Origin: Microbacterium ureisolvens
Lineage (GTDB): Bacteria > Actinomycetota > Actinomycetes > Actinomycetales > Microbacteriaceae
DNA: 52,177 nucleotides
Assembly: GCF_019511645.1 (NCBI RefSeq)
Contig: NZ_JAEUAX010000017.1
Location: forward strand, 1 to 52,177
Reading direction: 5' to 3'
The position numbers and the translations under genes are program-made. The notes under the pieces are model-generated. The model was not told the origin of the DNA and did not search any database. It saw only the letters and a program-made list of their open reading frames with translations. Below, piece by piece: positions 9,311-16,893 of the stretch. Every line of letters starts with the position of its first letter. Position 1 is the stretch's first letter.

Positions 9311-9379
9311 CGAGTCCCGTCTCAGCTGAGTGAATCACACTGGCACGGGACTCGAAGCTGGCGGTGTCGCCGAGACGGG
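9311..9379 (+). promoter_or_regulatory. Leader with two mutually exclusive hairpins upstream of phnD
   Basis: CGAGTCCCGT (9311-9320) is the exact inverse of ACGGGACTCG (9345-9354). CCCGTCTC (9316-9323) is the exact inverse of GAGACGGG (9372-9379). The two pairings share 9316-9320, so only one can form at a time. The loop also holds a perfect CTCAGCTGAG palindrome (9321-9330), and GGCG-GTGT-CGCC sits at 9360-9371. This is the layout of an attenuator or riboswitch-like leader, but no known class was recognised. Confidence 0.35.
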
Positions 9380-9409
9380 GTGGGGTGCGAGTTGTTCATC
9401 TTCCGTTTC

Positions 9410-9442
9410 ATTCGCGGTCCAGCGGTCTCGTAATTCGCGGTC
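9410..9442 (+). repeat. 10-bp direct repeats ATTCGCGGTC upstream of phnD
   Basis: ATTCGCGGTC occurs at 9410-9419 and again at 9433-9442, start to start 23 bp (about two helical turns). It lies 60-95 nt before the phnD start and could be a binding site for a regulator acting as a tandem dimer. Confidence 0.4.
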
Positions 9443-9503
9443 ACCTCACGGAGTTTGCATACCGGTGTTCTCGAAATCCCCGAACTTCTGGAAGGACACC
9501 CAC

Positions 9504-10412
9504 ATGCGCTCCCCCGCAATCCCCGCCCTCGGTCTCCTCGGCATCGCCGCGCTCGCCCTCACCGGCTGCGGTGGTGCGGCATCCGCGTCTGACACGGATG
9601 CTGTCGCCGACGTCCCGATCACCATCGCCACCATCCCGCTCGGCGACGACCCGTCGGCCGAGAACCCGATCGAGGCGTTCGCTGCACTGCTGGAGGAGGA
9701 GACCGGCCGCACCGTCGAGGTCACCGACGTGCCCGACTACCTGAGCGTGGTCGAGGCGATCCGCGCCGACCACGTCGACATCGGCATCATGAGCGGGTTC
9801 CCCTCGGCGCTCGCGGTCAACACCGGAGAGGTCGACGCACTGCTCGCCTGGAAGGGCGACGACACCCCCGTCTCGACCTGCGTCGTCTTGCAGGACTCCC
9901 CTATTCAGGACGTGGAAGACCTGGAGGGCAAGACGGTCGCGTTCGCGGACCAGGCGTCCAGCTCCGGCTACTTCATGCCGGTCTACATGCTCCACGAGGC
10001 GGGCCTCGAGCAGGGCGAGGACTATGAGGCGATCTTCGCCGGCGGCCACGAGGGCAGCTTCGCCGCGCTGGAGCAGGGACAGGTGGATGCCGCCTGCACG
10101 GCGATCATGCTGACGCAGATGGGTGAGCCGTACTTCCCGTTCGCTGACGGCGAGTGGCGGGGTGTTGGCGAGAGCCCGTCGATGCCGGTCGCGGGCACGG
10201 TGCTGGCACGGCAGTCGCTGGACGACGAGACCCGCGCGCTCCTCGAAGAGGCGCTGCCGGCGGTGTTCTCAGAGGAGAACGCCGAGGCACTCGGCGCGCT
10301 GGGTGAGGGCTTCATCGGCCGCGAGACGGTGATCGCGCCGAAGCCTGAGCTGTTCCAGGGCTTCGTGGACATCGCCGCCGTCGCCGGCGTGAAGCTCGAG
10401 GATCTGCGCTGA
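9504..10412 (+). CDS. phnD: Phosphonate/phosphite-type ABC transporter substrate-binding lipoprotein
   Basis: 302 aa. The ATG at 9504 follows GGAAGGA. It begins with a lipoprotein signal ending in LTGC, so the mature protein is anchored by its Cys. The body is a PhnD-type periplasmic-binding fold: strand ITIATIPLGDDPS, the segment VDIGIMSGFPSALAV, EDLEGKTVAFADQASSSGYFMP and a DAACTAI segment. It captures a phosphonate, phosphite or related oxyanion outside and hands it to PhnE/PhnC. Its stop overlaps the phnC start by one base. The exact ligand cannot be told from motifs. Confidence 0.88.
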   Translation: MRSPAIPALGLLGIAALALTGCGGAASASDTDAVADVPITIATIPLGDDPSAENPIEAFAALLEEETGRTVEVTDVPDYLSVVEAIRADHVDIGIMSGFPSALAVNTGEVDALLAWKGDDTPVSTCVVLQDSPIQDVEDLEGKTVAFADQASSSGYFMPVYMLHEAGLEQGEDYEAIFAGGHEGSFAALEQGQVDAACTAIMLTQMGEPYFPFADGEWRGVGESPSMPVAGTVLARQSLDDETRALLEEALPAVFSEENAEALGALGEGFIGRETVIAPKPELFQGFVDIAAVAGVKLEDLR

Positions 10413-11221
10413 TGACGCTGACCGCAACGACGGATGCTGCGGCGGTCGCAGCATCCGTGTCCCCTGTGGTGTCGGTGCGCGACCTCGCGGTGGCCTACGA
10501 CCGCACCCCGGTGCTCACAGGTGTCGACCTCGACCTGCGACCCGGCGAGACCGTGGCGCTGCTCGGTGCGTCCGGATCGGGCAAGTCCACGCTGATGCGC
10601 AGCCTCACCGGGTTCGCCCCGATCACCGGGGGCAGCGCCCAGGTCGCAGGGCAGGAGGTCGCCGCGATGCGCCCGCGTGAACTGCGGGCTCTGCGCGCGC
10701 AGGTGGGGCAGGTGTTCCAGCAGTTCAACCTGATCCCCCGGCTCAGCGTGCTGACCAACGTGCTGACGGGTGCCCTGCACCACGCAGGGCCGTTCAACCT
10801 CGTCGGCGGCTTCACACGGGAGCAGCGCACCCGCGCCCTCGACCTGCTCGACCGGGTCGGCATCGCCCACAAAGCCACCGCACCGGCCCGGTCGCTCAGC
10901 GGCGGGCAGCAGCAGCGTGTCGCCATCGCTCGCGCCCTGATGCAGCGGCCGCGGGTGATCCTGGCCGACGAGCCGGTCGCCTCGCTCGATCCGAAGCTCG
11001 CCGACTCGGTACTGAGCCTGTTGCGCGACATCGCCCGCCACGACGGCATCCCCGTGCTGGTCAGCCTGCACGTGCTGCCGCTCGCGCTCGCGCACAGCGA
11101 CCGGATCGTCGGCCTGAAGCACGGCGAGGTCGTGGTGTCGGCACCTACCGCCGAGCTCGACGCCACCGCCCTCGCGGTCGTCTACGACGACGAGGAGGAC
11201 GCCGGTGAGCACCACCACTGA
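10412..11221 (+). CDS. phnC: Phosphonate-type ABC transporter ATP-binding protein
   Basis: 269 aa. Walker A GASGSGKST at about 52-60, Q-loop in VFQQFNLIPRLSV, signature LSGGQQQR, Walker B VILADEP and a switch His (SLHVLPLA). The QFNLIPRLSVL segment is typical of PhnC. The first 20 residues are a variable Ala-rich extension. Start overlaps phnD by one base (TGATG); the end overlaps phnE by 17 nt. Powers uptake of the PhnD ligand on the inner face of the membrane. Confidence 0.92.
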   Translation: MTLTATTDAAAVAASVSPVVSVRDLAVAYDRTPVLTGVDLDLRPGETVALLGASGSGKSTLMRSLTGFAPITGGSAQVAGQEVAAMRPRELRALRAQVGQVFQQFNLIPRLSVLTNVLTGALHHAGPFNLVGGFTREQRTRALDLLDRVGIAHKATAPARSLSGGQQQRVAIARALMQRPRVILADEPVASLDPKLADSVLSLLRDIARHDGIPVLVSLHVLPLALAHSDRIVGLKHGEVVVSAPTAELDATALAVVYDDEEDAGEHHH

Positions 11222-12050
11222 GCGCCCGCGCCACCAGAAGGCGAACGCACCGCAGCTGGACCCGCAGGAGCGGGACCGCCTCGAGCACGCCTTCCGAATC
11301 CCACGCGCCCGGTTCGGACTCGGCCTGCTCGCCGCGTTCGCGGTGCTGGTCTGGTCCTTCCAAGGCGCCGAGTTCAACTTCGCCAAGCTCGCCGAAGGCG
11401 CGGTGAACATGACCGAGTTCCTAGGTCGGCTGTTTCCGCCGGACTTCTCCGACTTCGGCACCATCGTCGCCCTGCTCATCGAGACGCTGCAGATGGCGAT
11501 CGTCGGCACCGTGCTCGGCGCAGTCTTCGCCCTCCTGATCGCTTTCGGCGCAGCATCCAACATCGCTCCGAAATGGGTCTACTACCCGTGCCGATGGCTG
11601 ATGAACATCATCCGGTCGGTACCCGACCTGGTGTTCGCGCTGATGTTCGTGTCGGCCGTCGGGCTCGGACCGTTCGCGGGCATCCTCGCGATGACGCTCG
11701 GCTCGGTCGGCTCCATCGGCAAGGTCTTCGCCGAGGCGATGGAATCCGTCGACCGCGGACCGCTCGTCGCGATGGAGGCCGTCGGCGCCTCGAAGCGACA
11801 GATCATCCAGTACGGCGTGCTGCCGCAAGCGGCGCCGCTTCTCGTGTCGTACACGCTGCTGCTGTTCGAGGGCAACGTGCGCGGCGCGACCATCCTCGGG
11901 CTCGTCGGTGCCGGCGGCATCGGCCTCGAGCTCACCACCGCGATGCGCATGTACGACTACGGGCACCTGTGCGCGATCGTCATCTGCATCATCGTCCTGG
12001 TCACCGCGATCGACCAGGTCAGCGCATTCGTCAGAAGGAGAATCACATGA
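11205..12050 (+). CDS. phnE: Phosphonate-type ABC transporter permease
   Basis: 281 aa. The GTG at 11205 follows GAGGAGGAC and lies inside the end of phnC. Several hydrophobic spans and the EAA loop (EAMESVDRGPLVAMEAVGASKRQII...) identify a binding-protein-dependent permease of the PhnE type. Only one permease is present, so it would act as a homodimer. Stop overlaps the phosphatase start (ATGA), preceded by AGAAGGAG. Confidence 0.9.
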   Translation: MSTTTERPRHQKANAPQLDPQERDRLEHAFRIPRARFGLGLLAAFAVLVWSFQGAEFNFAKLAEGAVNMTEFLGRLFPPDFSDFGTIVALLIETLQMAIVGTVLGAVFALLIAFGAASNIAPKWVYYPCRWLMNIIRSVPDLVFALMFVSAVGLGPFAGILAMTLGSVGSIGKVFAEAMESVDRGPLVAMEAVGASKRQIIQYGVLPQAAPLLVSYTLLLFEGNVRGATILGLVGAGGIGLELTTAMRMYDYGHLCAIVICIIVLVTAIDQVSAFVRRRIT

Positions 12051-12814
12051 CCGCCGCCCTCATCGACCTGGAGCTCAGCGCTCCCGTCAACCTCCGCGAC
12101 CTCGGCGGCATCCCGGTGGCCGGCGGAGTGCTGCGCGAAGGCATCGCCCTCCGCGCCGACGACCTCGCCGTCGTCACCCCGCAGGACGCCGACGACCTGG
12201 TCGACCGCGGGCTCGTGGCAGTGATCGACCTGCGCACCAGCGACGAGGTGACCCTCACCGGCCGCGGCCCGCTGGCCGACCAGGCCGTCGCGTACCACCA
12301 CCTGCCGCTCATGGCGAGCATCGGAGCGGGCATGCCGCAGGGTGGCCGCGTCGCCTTCGACCACGTGTCGATGGGCGAGATGTACGTGCACATGGTCGAG
12401 ACCTCCGCGCCGCAGCTCGCGACCGCGCTGTCGATCATCGCGCTCGCCCCCGGCGCAACGGCGTTCCACTGCGCCGCCGGCCGCGACCGCACCGGTGTGC
12501 TCGCCGCGATGCTGCTGCTCGCCCTCGGCGCCGCCGACGACGACATCGTCGCCGACTACGCCCGCACCGACGCCAACATGGCCGCCATCCAGGCACGCAT
12601 GAAGCCCGTCATGGGCGTGCTGCTCGAGCGGCTCGGTTTCGACCTCGACGAGATGACCGCATCGACGACGGATGCTGAACCCATGGACATCTCGATGCGC
12701 ACCCTGCTCGCCCGGCTCCGCGAGCGGCACGGCGACGCCCTCGCCCCGGTCCGTGCGGCGGGCCTGACGGACGACATCGTGGCACGGCTGCGCGCTCGCG
12801 CGGTGGCCGTGTGA
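12047..12814 (+). CDS. Tyrosine-phosphatase-like hydrolase in the phn operon
   Basis: 255 aa. Begins with the NLRDLGGIPV motif and has the active site HCAAGRDRTG (Cys-x5-Arg), both typical of the Y_phosphatase3 family. A conserved acidic segment DYARTDANM follows. Family members are cysteine-dependent phosphatases acting on phosphotyrosine or small phosphoesters. Being coupled by 4-nt overlaps to phnE on one side and a TetR gene on the other, it probably acts on the imported compound or a phosphorylated product rather than on proteins (inference). No signal peptide. Confidence 0.88.
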   Translation: MTAALIDLELSAPVNLRDLGGIPVAGGVLREGIALRADDLAVVTPQDADDLVDRGLVAVIDLRTSDEVTLTGRGPLADQAVAYHHLPLMASIGAGMPQGGRVAFDHVSMGEMYVHMVETSAPQLATALSIIALAPGATAFHCAAGRDRTGVLAAMLLLALGAADDDIVADYARTDANMAAIQARMKPVMGVLLERLGFDLDEMTASTTDAEPMDISMRTLLARLRERHGDALAPVRAAGLTDDIVARLRARAVAV

Positions 12815-13443
12815 GCATCGCTCCGCCCGCAGAGCAGACCGGGGCCGCGGTACGCCGTGGCCCCGGCCGGCCCCGGGTCGATGACCTCGACCAGCAGATC
12901 CTCACCGCCGCGCTCGCGCTCATCGACGAAGGCGAGACCGTCACTGTTCGCCAGCTGGTGCACCGCAGTGGTGTCAGCCGCGCGGCGATCTACCGCCGCT
13001 GGCCGTCGATGACCACGCTCGTGGCCGCCGCACTGGACGTCGGCCGCACTGTGCCGCCCGACCTTCCGCTCGACGGCGACCTCCGCGCGGCGGTGATGGG
13101 GGCGCTCGTGGGGGGCCAGAGCGTGAGCGTCGTGGGCTACTCGGAGGAACGGTTCCGGCACCGGATCCGGCTCGCCATGACCGACCGCGACTTGCAGACC
13201 GCGTATTGGGCCTCCCACGTGTCCCGCCGCCGTGAGCCGCTCGAGCGTGCCATCGGCGCCGGCATCGACCGCGGCATCCTTCGTCCCGACCTCGACCCGG
13301 CCACCTGCTTCGATCTGCTCGCCGGCGTCGTCTACTACCAACTCGTGGTCCGCGGTGACCAGATGAGCGATCCGGTCGTCTGGCAGCGTTGCCAGGCTGC
13401 GTTCGACATCGCCTGGCGAGGCATGCTCGCCGACCAGCCCTGA
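12811..13443 (+). CDS. TetR/AcrR-family transcriptional regulator
   Basis: 210 aa. GTG start at 12811 overlaps the phosphatase stop (GTGA). N-terminal helix-turn-helix in VRQLVHRSGVSRAAIYRRWPS (about residues 47-67), preceded by a Pro/Gly/Arg-rich tail. The C-terminal ligand-binding half resembles the group with a YYQLVVR-type helix. As last gene of the phn operon it probably controls it by feedback; the direct repeats at 9410-9442 or the leader structure are candidate targets (inference). Confidence 0.88.
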   Translation: MSIAPPAEQTGAAVRRGPGRPRVDDLDQQILTAALALIDEGETVTVRQLVHRSGVSRAAIYRRWPSMTTLVAAALDVGRTVPPDLPLDGDLRAAVMGALVGGQSVSVVGYSEERFRHRIRLAMTDRDLQTAYWASHVSRRREPLERAIGAGIDRGILRPDLDPATCFDLLAGVVYYQLVVRGDQMSDPVVWQRCQAAFDIAWRGMLADQP

Positions 13444-13654
13444 CGCCGGTCAGACCTCACCCCTTCACGAGGCGAGGACAGCGTGGGTGTCCGGCGCATG
13501 CGCCATGGTCCGCGGTCGTTGCCGTCAAGGGATGTGCACGCGGCTGGGTCATTCGTCGTTCGCGTGCTCCTCGATCCCGTCGACGGCATGATCGAAGCGC
13601 GAACCGCTCCTGGAGCGTGGACCATTGTGGGCAAACGATGGCCTGCGCAAAACG

Positions 13655-13679
13655 AAAACCCCTGCTGAACAGGGGTTTT
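13655..13679. terminator. Intrinsic terminator serving tRNA-Ser and the phn operon
   Basis: AAAACCCCTG (13655-13664) and CAGGGGTTTT (13670-13679) form a 10-bp stem with a CTGAA loop. On the minus strand it is followed by CGTTTT, giving a good intrinsic terminator right behind tRNA-Ser. The preceding stretch 13444-13654 shows no convincing gene. Confidence 0.85.
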
Positions 13680-13681
13680 CA

Positions 13682-13772
13682 TGGCGGTGACGGTGGGATT
13701 TGAACCCACGGTAGGGGGTTACCCTACACAACTTTTCGAGAGTTGCACCTTCGGCCGCTCGGACACGTCACC
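13682..13772 (-). tRNA. tRNA-Ser (anticodon CGA), CCA encoded
   Basis: Acceptor stem GGTGACG pairs with CGTCACC. The anticodon loop is CTCGAAA on a CAACT/AGTTG stem, giving CGA. A long variable arm (TAGGG...CCCTA) marks a class II tRNA. T arm GTGGG-TTCAAAT-CCCAC. Discriminator G and an encoded CCA (13684-13682) end the molecule. It reads UCG codons. Confidence 0.95.
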
Positions 13773-13885
13773 GCGGACAAGCTTACGACACGAAAACGGA
13801 TGCCGCGAATCGGCGCCGTTCCCCTCGGTCCAGGGTCGTCCGCCCGCGACTCGGAACCGCCGGCCCCGGTGTCGCCGGGCGGGTC

Positions 13886-13891
13886 TAGCGT
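13886..13891 (+). promoter_or_regulatory. -10 box of a leaderless promoter (MFS exporter)
   Basis: TAGCGT lies exactly 6 nt before the GTG at 13898, the spacing that puts transcription start on the start codon. No ribosome-binding site is seen. Confidence 0.6.
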
Positions 13892-13897
13892 GGGATC

Positions 13898-15319
13898 GTG
13901 ACCGACGATCATCCGGCGGAGGCGCCCGCATCCGTCCCCGGCCGAATGGCCACGACGCAGCGGTACGTGCTGTGGATCGCCGTGCTCGCGTCGTTCGTGG
14001 CGTTCCTCGACGGCACGATCGTGAACGTCGCGCTGCCGGCGATCAGCGACGAGCTCGGCGGCGGCATCAGGACGCAGCAGTGGGTCGTCGACGCCTACCT
14101 CATCACGCTCGGCGCGCTGATCCTCGTCGCGGGATCGGTGAGCGATGCCTACGGGCGGGTGCTGGTGCTGCGCATCGGGCTCATCGGGTTCGCCGTCGCG
14201 TCCCTCGCGATCGCCGCGGCTCCGACGGCGGAGTTCCTCATCGTCGCGCGCGCTGTGCAGGGGGCGGCGGGCGCGTTCCTCGTGCCGAGCTCGCTGGCTC
14301 TCATCACCTCCAACTTCAGCGGTCCGGCGCAGAGTCGCGCGATCGGCATCTGGACGGCGATGACGACGTCGGCCATGATCGTCGGGCCACTGCTCGGCGG
14401 GATCCTCGTCGACTTCGCATCGTGGCGGTGGGCGTTCCTCATCAATGTCGTGCCGATCGGCGTCACCCTCGTGCTGCTCGCACGCGGCGGCTTCCGCGAC
14501 ACGCGGCATCAGGATGCATCGATCGACTGGCTCGGCGCGGTGCTGTGCACCCTCGGCCTCGGCGGGATGGTCTACGCACTCATCGAGCAGCCGAATCAAG
14601 GGTGGGCCTCCCCCGGGATCTGGATTCCGCTCGTCCTCGGCGCGCTGCTGTTTCTCACGTTCGTGATGCGTCAGCGCACGGTGCGGCACCCGATCCTGCC
14701 GCTCGACCTGTTCCGCGCGCGCAACTTCCGAATGGGCAACATCGCGACCACGTTCATCTACGGAGCGCTCGCGCTCAACGGACTCGTTGTCGTCGTGTAC
14801 CTGCAGGAGGGGGCGGGGCTTCCGGCGACCCTCGCCGGACTCGCGAGTCTGCCGATGACGATCCTGATGATCCTCTTCAGCTCCCGCGTCGGCGCACTCA
14901 GCGGGAGGTGGGGGCCACGATTCTTCATGACGATCGGGCCGATCACGATGGGCGTCGGCGCGCTGCTGCTCCTGACGGTCGGCAGCGACTTCTCCTATTG
15001 GTGGCAGGTGCTGCCGAGCATGATCGTGATGGGAGCCGGCCTCGCGCTCACCGTCGCGCCCCTCACCTCGGCGATCCTCGGCGCGATCGAGCCGGAGCGC
15101 TCGGGCATCGCCTCCGCGGTGAACAACGCGGTGGCGCGCGTGGCGGGGCTGATCGCGATCGCGCTGCTCGCCAGCATCGTGGGCGGCACGCTCGACCTCG
15201 AAGGCTTCCACCGCGCTGCGATCGTCACAGCGGTGCTCATGATCGCCGGCGGGATCACATCGTTCGTCGGCATCCGCAATCCGGATCGCGCCCTCTACCC
15301 GCCGGCCGAGCCGGCATAG
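13898..15319 (+). CDS. MFS drug/solute exporter, DHA2 (EmrB/QacA) type
   Basis: 473 aa from the GTG at 13898; an ATG at 13946 is an alternative, but the TAGCGT box fits 13898. About 14 membrane spans. Motifs: FLDGTIVNVALP in the first span (DHA2 motif D1), DAYGRVLVLR in the loop after span 2 (motif A), and a Gly-rich stretch MIVGPLLGGILVDFASWRWAF (motif C-like). Likely a proton-driven exporter of drugs or other small hydrophobic compounds. Single gene, 52 nt before ldh. Confidence 0.85.
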   Translation: MTDDHPAEAPASVPGRMATTQRYVLWIAVLASFVAFLDGTIVNVALPAISDELGGGIRTQQWVVDAYLITLGALILVAGSVSDAYGRVLVLRIGLIGFAVASLAIAAAPTAEFLIVARAVQGAAGAFLVPSSLALITSNFSGPAQSRAIGIWTAMTTSAMIVGPLLGGILVDFASWRWAFLINVVPIGVTLVLLARGGFRDTRHQDASIDWLGAVLCTLGLGGMVYALIEQPNQGWASPGIWIPLVLGALLFLTFVMRQRTVRHPILPLDLFRARNFRMGNIATTFIYGALALNGLVVVVYLQEGAGLPATLAGLASLPMTILMILFSSRVGALSGRWGPRFFMTIGPITMGVGALLLLTVGSDFSYWWQVLPSMIVMGAGLALTVAPLTSAILGAIEPERSGIASAVNNAVARVAGLIAIALLASIVGGTLDLEGFHRAAIVTAVLMIAGGITSFVGIRNPDRALYPPAEPA

Positions 15320-15371
15320 ACCCGGCGGTAAACGGTGGCTCGCAGCATCCGCCGACTGCAAGACTGGCGGC

Positions 15372-16325
15372 ATGGCCGTCATCGAGAATTCGAAAGTCAC
15401 CATCGTCGGAGCCGGCAGCGTCGGCTCGAGCGCCGCGTATGCCGCGCTCATCCGCGGCTCCGCCCGCCACGTCGCCCTCTACGACATCGCCACCCAGAAG
15501 GTGGAGGCCGAGGTGCTCGACCTCGCCCACGGCACGCAGTTCACGGGAACCAGCGACATCATCGGCGGCAGCGACCTCTCGGTGGTGGAGGGCTCACACG
15601 TCGTCGTGATCACGGCAGGAGCGAAGCAGAATCCGGGTCAGACGCGCATCGAGCTCGCCGGGGTGAACGCCGGGATCATGAAGACGATGATGCCGCAGCT
15701 GCTCAGCGTGGCACCCGACGCCGTGTACGTCATCGTCACGAACCCCTGCGATGTGCTCACCGTGCTCGCGCAGGAGGAGACCGGCCTCCCGCGCGAGCGC
15801 ATCTTCGCCTCGGGCACCGTGCTCGACACCTCGCGTCTGCGCTGGAAGCTCGCCGAGCGCGCCGGCGTCTCGACCTCGAGCGTGCACGCGTACATCGTCG
15901 GCGAGCACGGCGACACCGAGTTCCCGCTGTGGTCGAAGGCGACCATCGGCACCGTGCCGATCCTCGAGTGGGTCACGCCCGCCGGCGACCGCATGACGGC
16001 CGAGGAGCTCGACCAGATCGCCATCGACGTCCGCGACGCCGCCTACAAGGTGATCCAGGGCAAGGGCGCGACGAACTATGCGATCGGCCTGTCGAGCGCC
16101 CGCATCATCGAGGCGATCCTGAACGACGAGCGCGCCGTGATGCCGGTCTCCCCCGTGCTGCGCGACTTCCACGGCGTCGACGGCGTGGCGCTCTCGGTGC
16201 CGTCCATCGTGAGTGCGGCGGGCGCCGAGCCGATCCGCGAGACCCAGTTCGCCCCTGACGAGCTCGAGCTCTTGCACGCCTCGGCCGACGCGCTGAAGAA
16301 GGTGGCCGACTCGATGCGCAGCTGA
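15372..16325 (+). CDS. ldh: L-lactate dehydrogenase
   Basis: 317 aa, normal length. NAD-binding GAGSVGS at about 14-20, active-site loop NPGQTRIEL (substrate Arg), TNPCDV, DTSRLR (catalytic Asp and substrate Arg) and GEHGDTE (catalytic His). Interconverts pyruvate and L-lactate with NAD(H) in the cytosol. There is no ribosome-binding site at ATG 15372; a weak AAGACT box 6 nt upstream suggests a leaderless message. A GGATGC/GCATCC hairpin follows at 16339. Confidence 0.93.
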   Translation: MAVIENSKVTIVGAGSVGSSAAYAALIRGSARHVALYDIATQKVEAEVLDLAHGTQFTGTSDIIGGSDLSVVEGSHVVVITAGAKQNPGQTRIELAGVNAGIMKTMMPQLLSVAPDAVYVIVTNPCDVLTVLAQEETGLPRERIFASGTVLDTSRLRWKLAERAGVSTSSVHAYIVGEHGDTEFPLWSKATIGTVPILEWVTPAGDRMTAEELDQIAIDVRDAAYKVIQGKGATNYAIGLSSARIIEAILNDERAVMPVSPVLRDFHGVDGVALSVPSIVSAAGAEPIRETQFAPDELELLHASADALKKVADSMRS

Positions 16326-16338
16326 CGTCGTACGAAGG

Positions 16339-16363
16339 CGGATGCTGCGGCCCGTGGCATCCG
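16339..16363. terminator. Hairpin between ldh and the AHSA1-type gene
   Basis: CGGATGC (16339-16345) and GCATCCG (16357-16363) form a 7-bp stem between convergent genes. Confidence 0.5.
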
Positions 16364-16368
16364 TTGCC

Positions 16369-16818
16369 TCACTCGAGAAGGCGGGCGAGGTTCGAAAGCG
16401 ACGAGGCGAGTCCCTCGGCGTGGTCTTCGGGAGAGATGCCGGCGGGGACGTCGGTCGCCTCGACGGTGACGAGGGTCCCGCCGCGGCGGGGCTCGAAGCT
16501 CCACGTCATCGTCATCGTGCCGGCGAAGGCGGGATCGTCCGAGGGGAAGTCGATCGCCTCGACGATCCGGTGCGGCGGCGCGAGCTCGACGCGGCGCACT
16601 TCGGCGACGTCGGCGTCCGCGCTCGCCTTTCCGCCGCCTTCGGGTGCCTCGTCGTAGGTCAGCACCATGCGGTACCCGGCGACCGGATCAAACCGATCGA
16701 AGCGGCCGCTCATCCCGGACGGCGGCAGCCAGGCGAGGAGCTGTTCCCCATCCGTGAAAGCGGCGAAGACGCGCTCCGGGGCGGCGGCGATGAGACGGGA
16801 TGCCGAGTCCACACGCAT
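16369..16818 (-). CDS. SRPBCC (AHSA1-like) domain protein
   Basis: 149 aa. Start-type segment IAAAPERVFAAFTDGEQLLAW and the end GTLVTVEATDVP...GLASSLSNLARLLE are typical of AHSA1/START-like small-molecule binding proteins. Members often bind lipids or hydrophobic ligands; no enzyme motif is visible. ATG 16818 is preceded by TAGGTT with a 6-nt gap, so it is probably leaderless. It is divergent from radA, whose own start is only 75 bp away. Confidence 0.8.
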   Translation of the reverse strand: MRVDSASRLIAAAPERVFAAFTDGEQLLAWLPPSGMSGRFDRFDPVAGYRMVLTYDEAPEGGGKASADADVAEVRRVELAPPHRIVEAIDFPSDDPAFAGTMTMTWSFEPRRGGTLVTVEATDVPAGISPEDHAEGLASSLSNLARLLE

Positions 16819-16824
16819 GATGTC

Positions 16825-16830
16825 AACCTA
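16825..16830 (-). promoter_or_regulatory. -10 box of a leaderless promoter (AHSA1-like gene)
   Basis: TAGGTT on the minus strand, 6 nt before ATG 16818. Confidence 0.6.
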
Positions 16831-16881
16831 CGCCTCGACCGATCCCGCGCGGGGCTCGCGGACGATGTCGCGGGCCGGACG

Positions 16882-16887
16882 TAGGCT
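16882..16887 (+). promoter_or_regulatory. -10 box of a leaderless promoter (radA)
   Basis: TAGGCT, 6 nt before ATG 16894. No ribosome-binding site. Confidence 0.65.
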
Positions 16888-16893
16888 CATCGC

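Noticed and set aside
9311..9354. Simple terminator of the hydrolase operon
   Set aside because: A terminator-like hairpin already exists at 9241-9277, and this one has a structured 24-nt loop, no U-tract and a competing partner at 9372-9379.
13681..15609. Long frames on both strands across 13.7-15.6 kb
   Set aside because: Shadows of the DHA2 exporter and of ldh; they also overlap tRNA-Ser.
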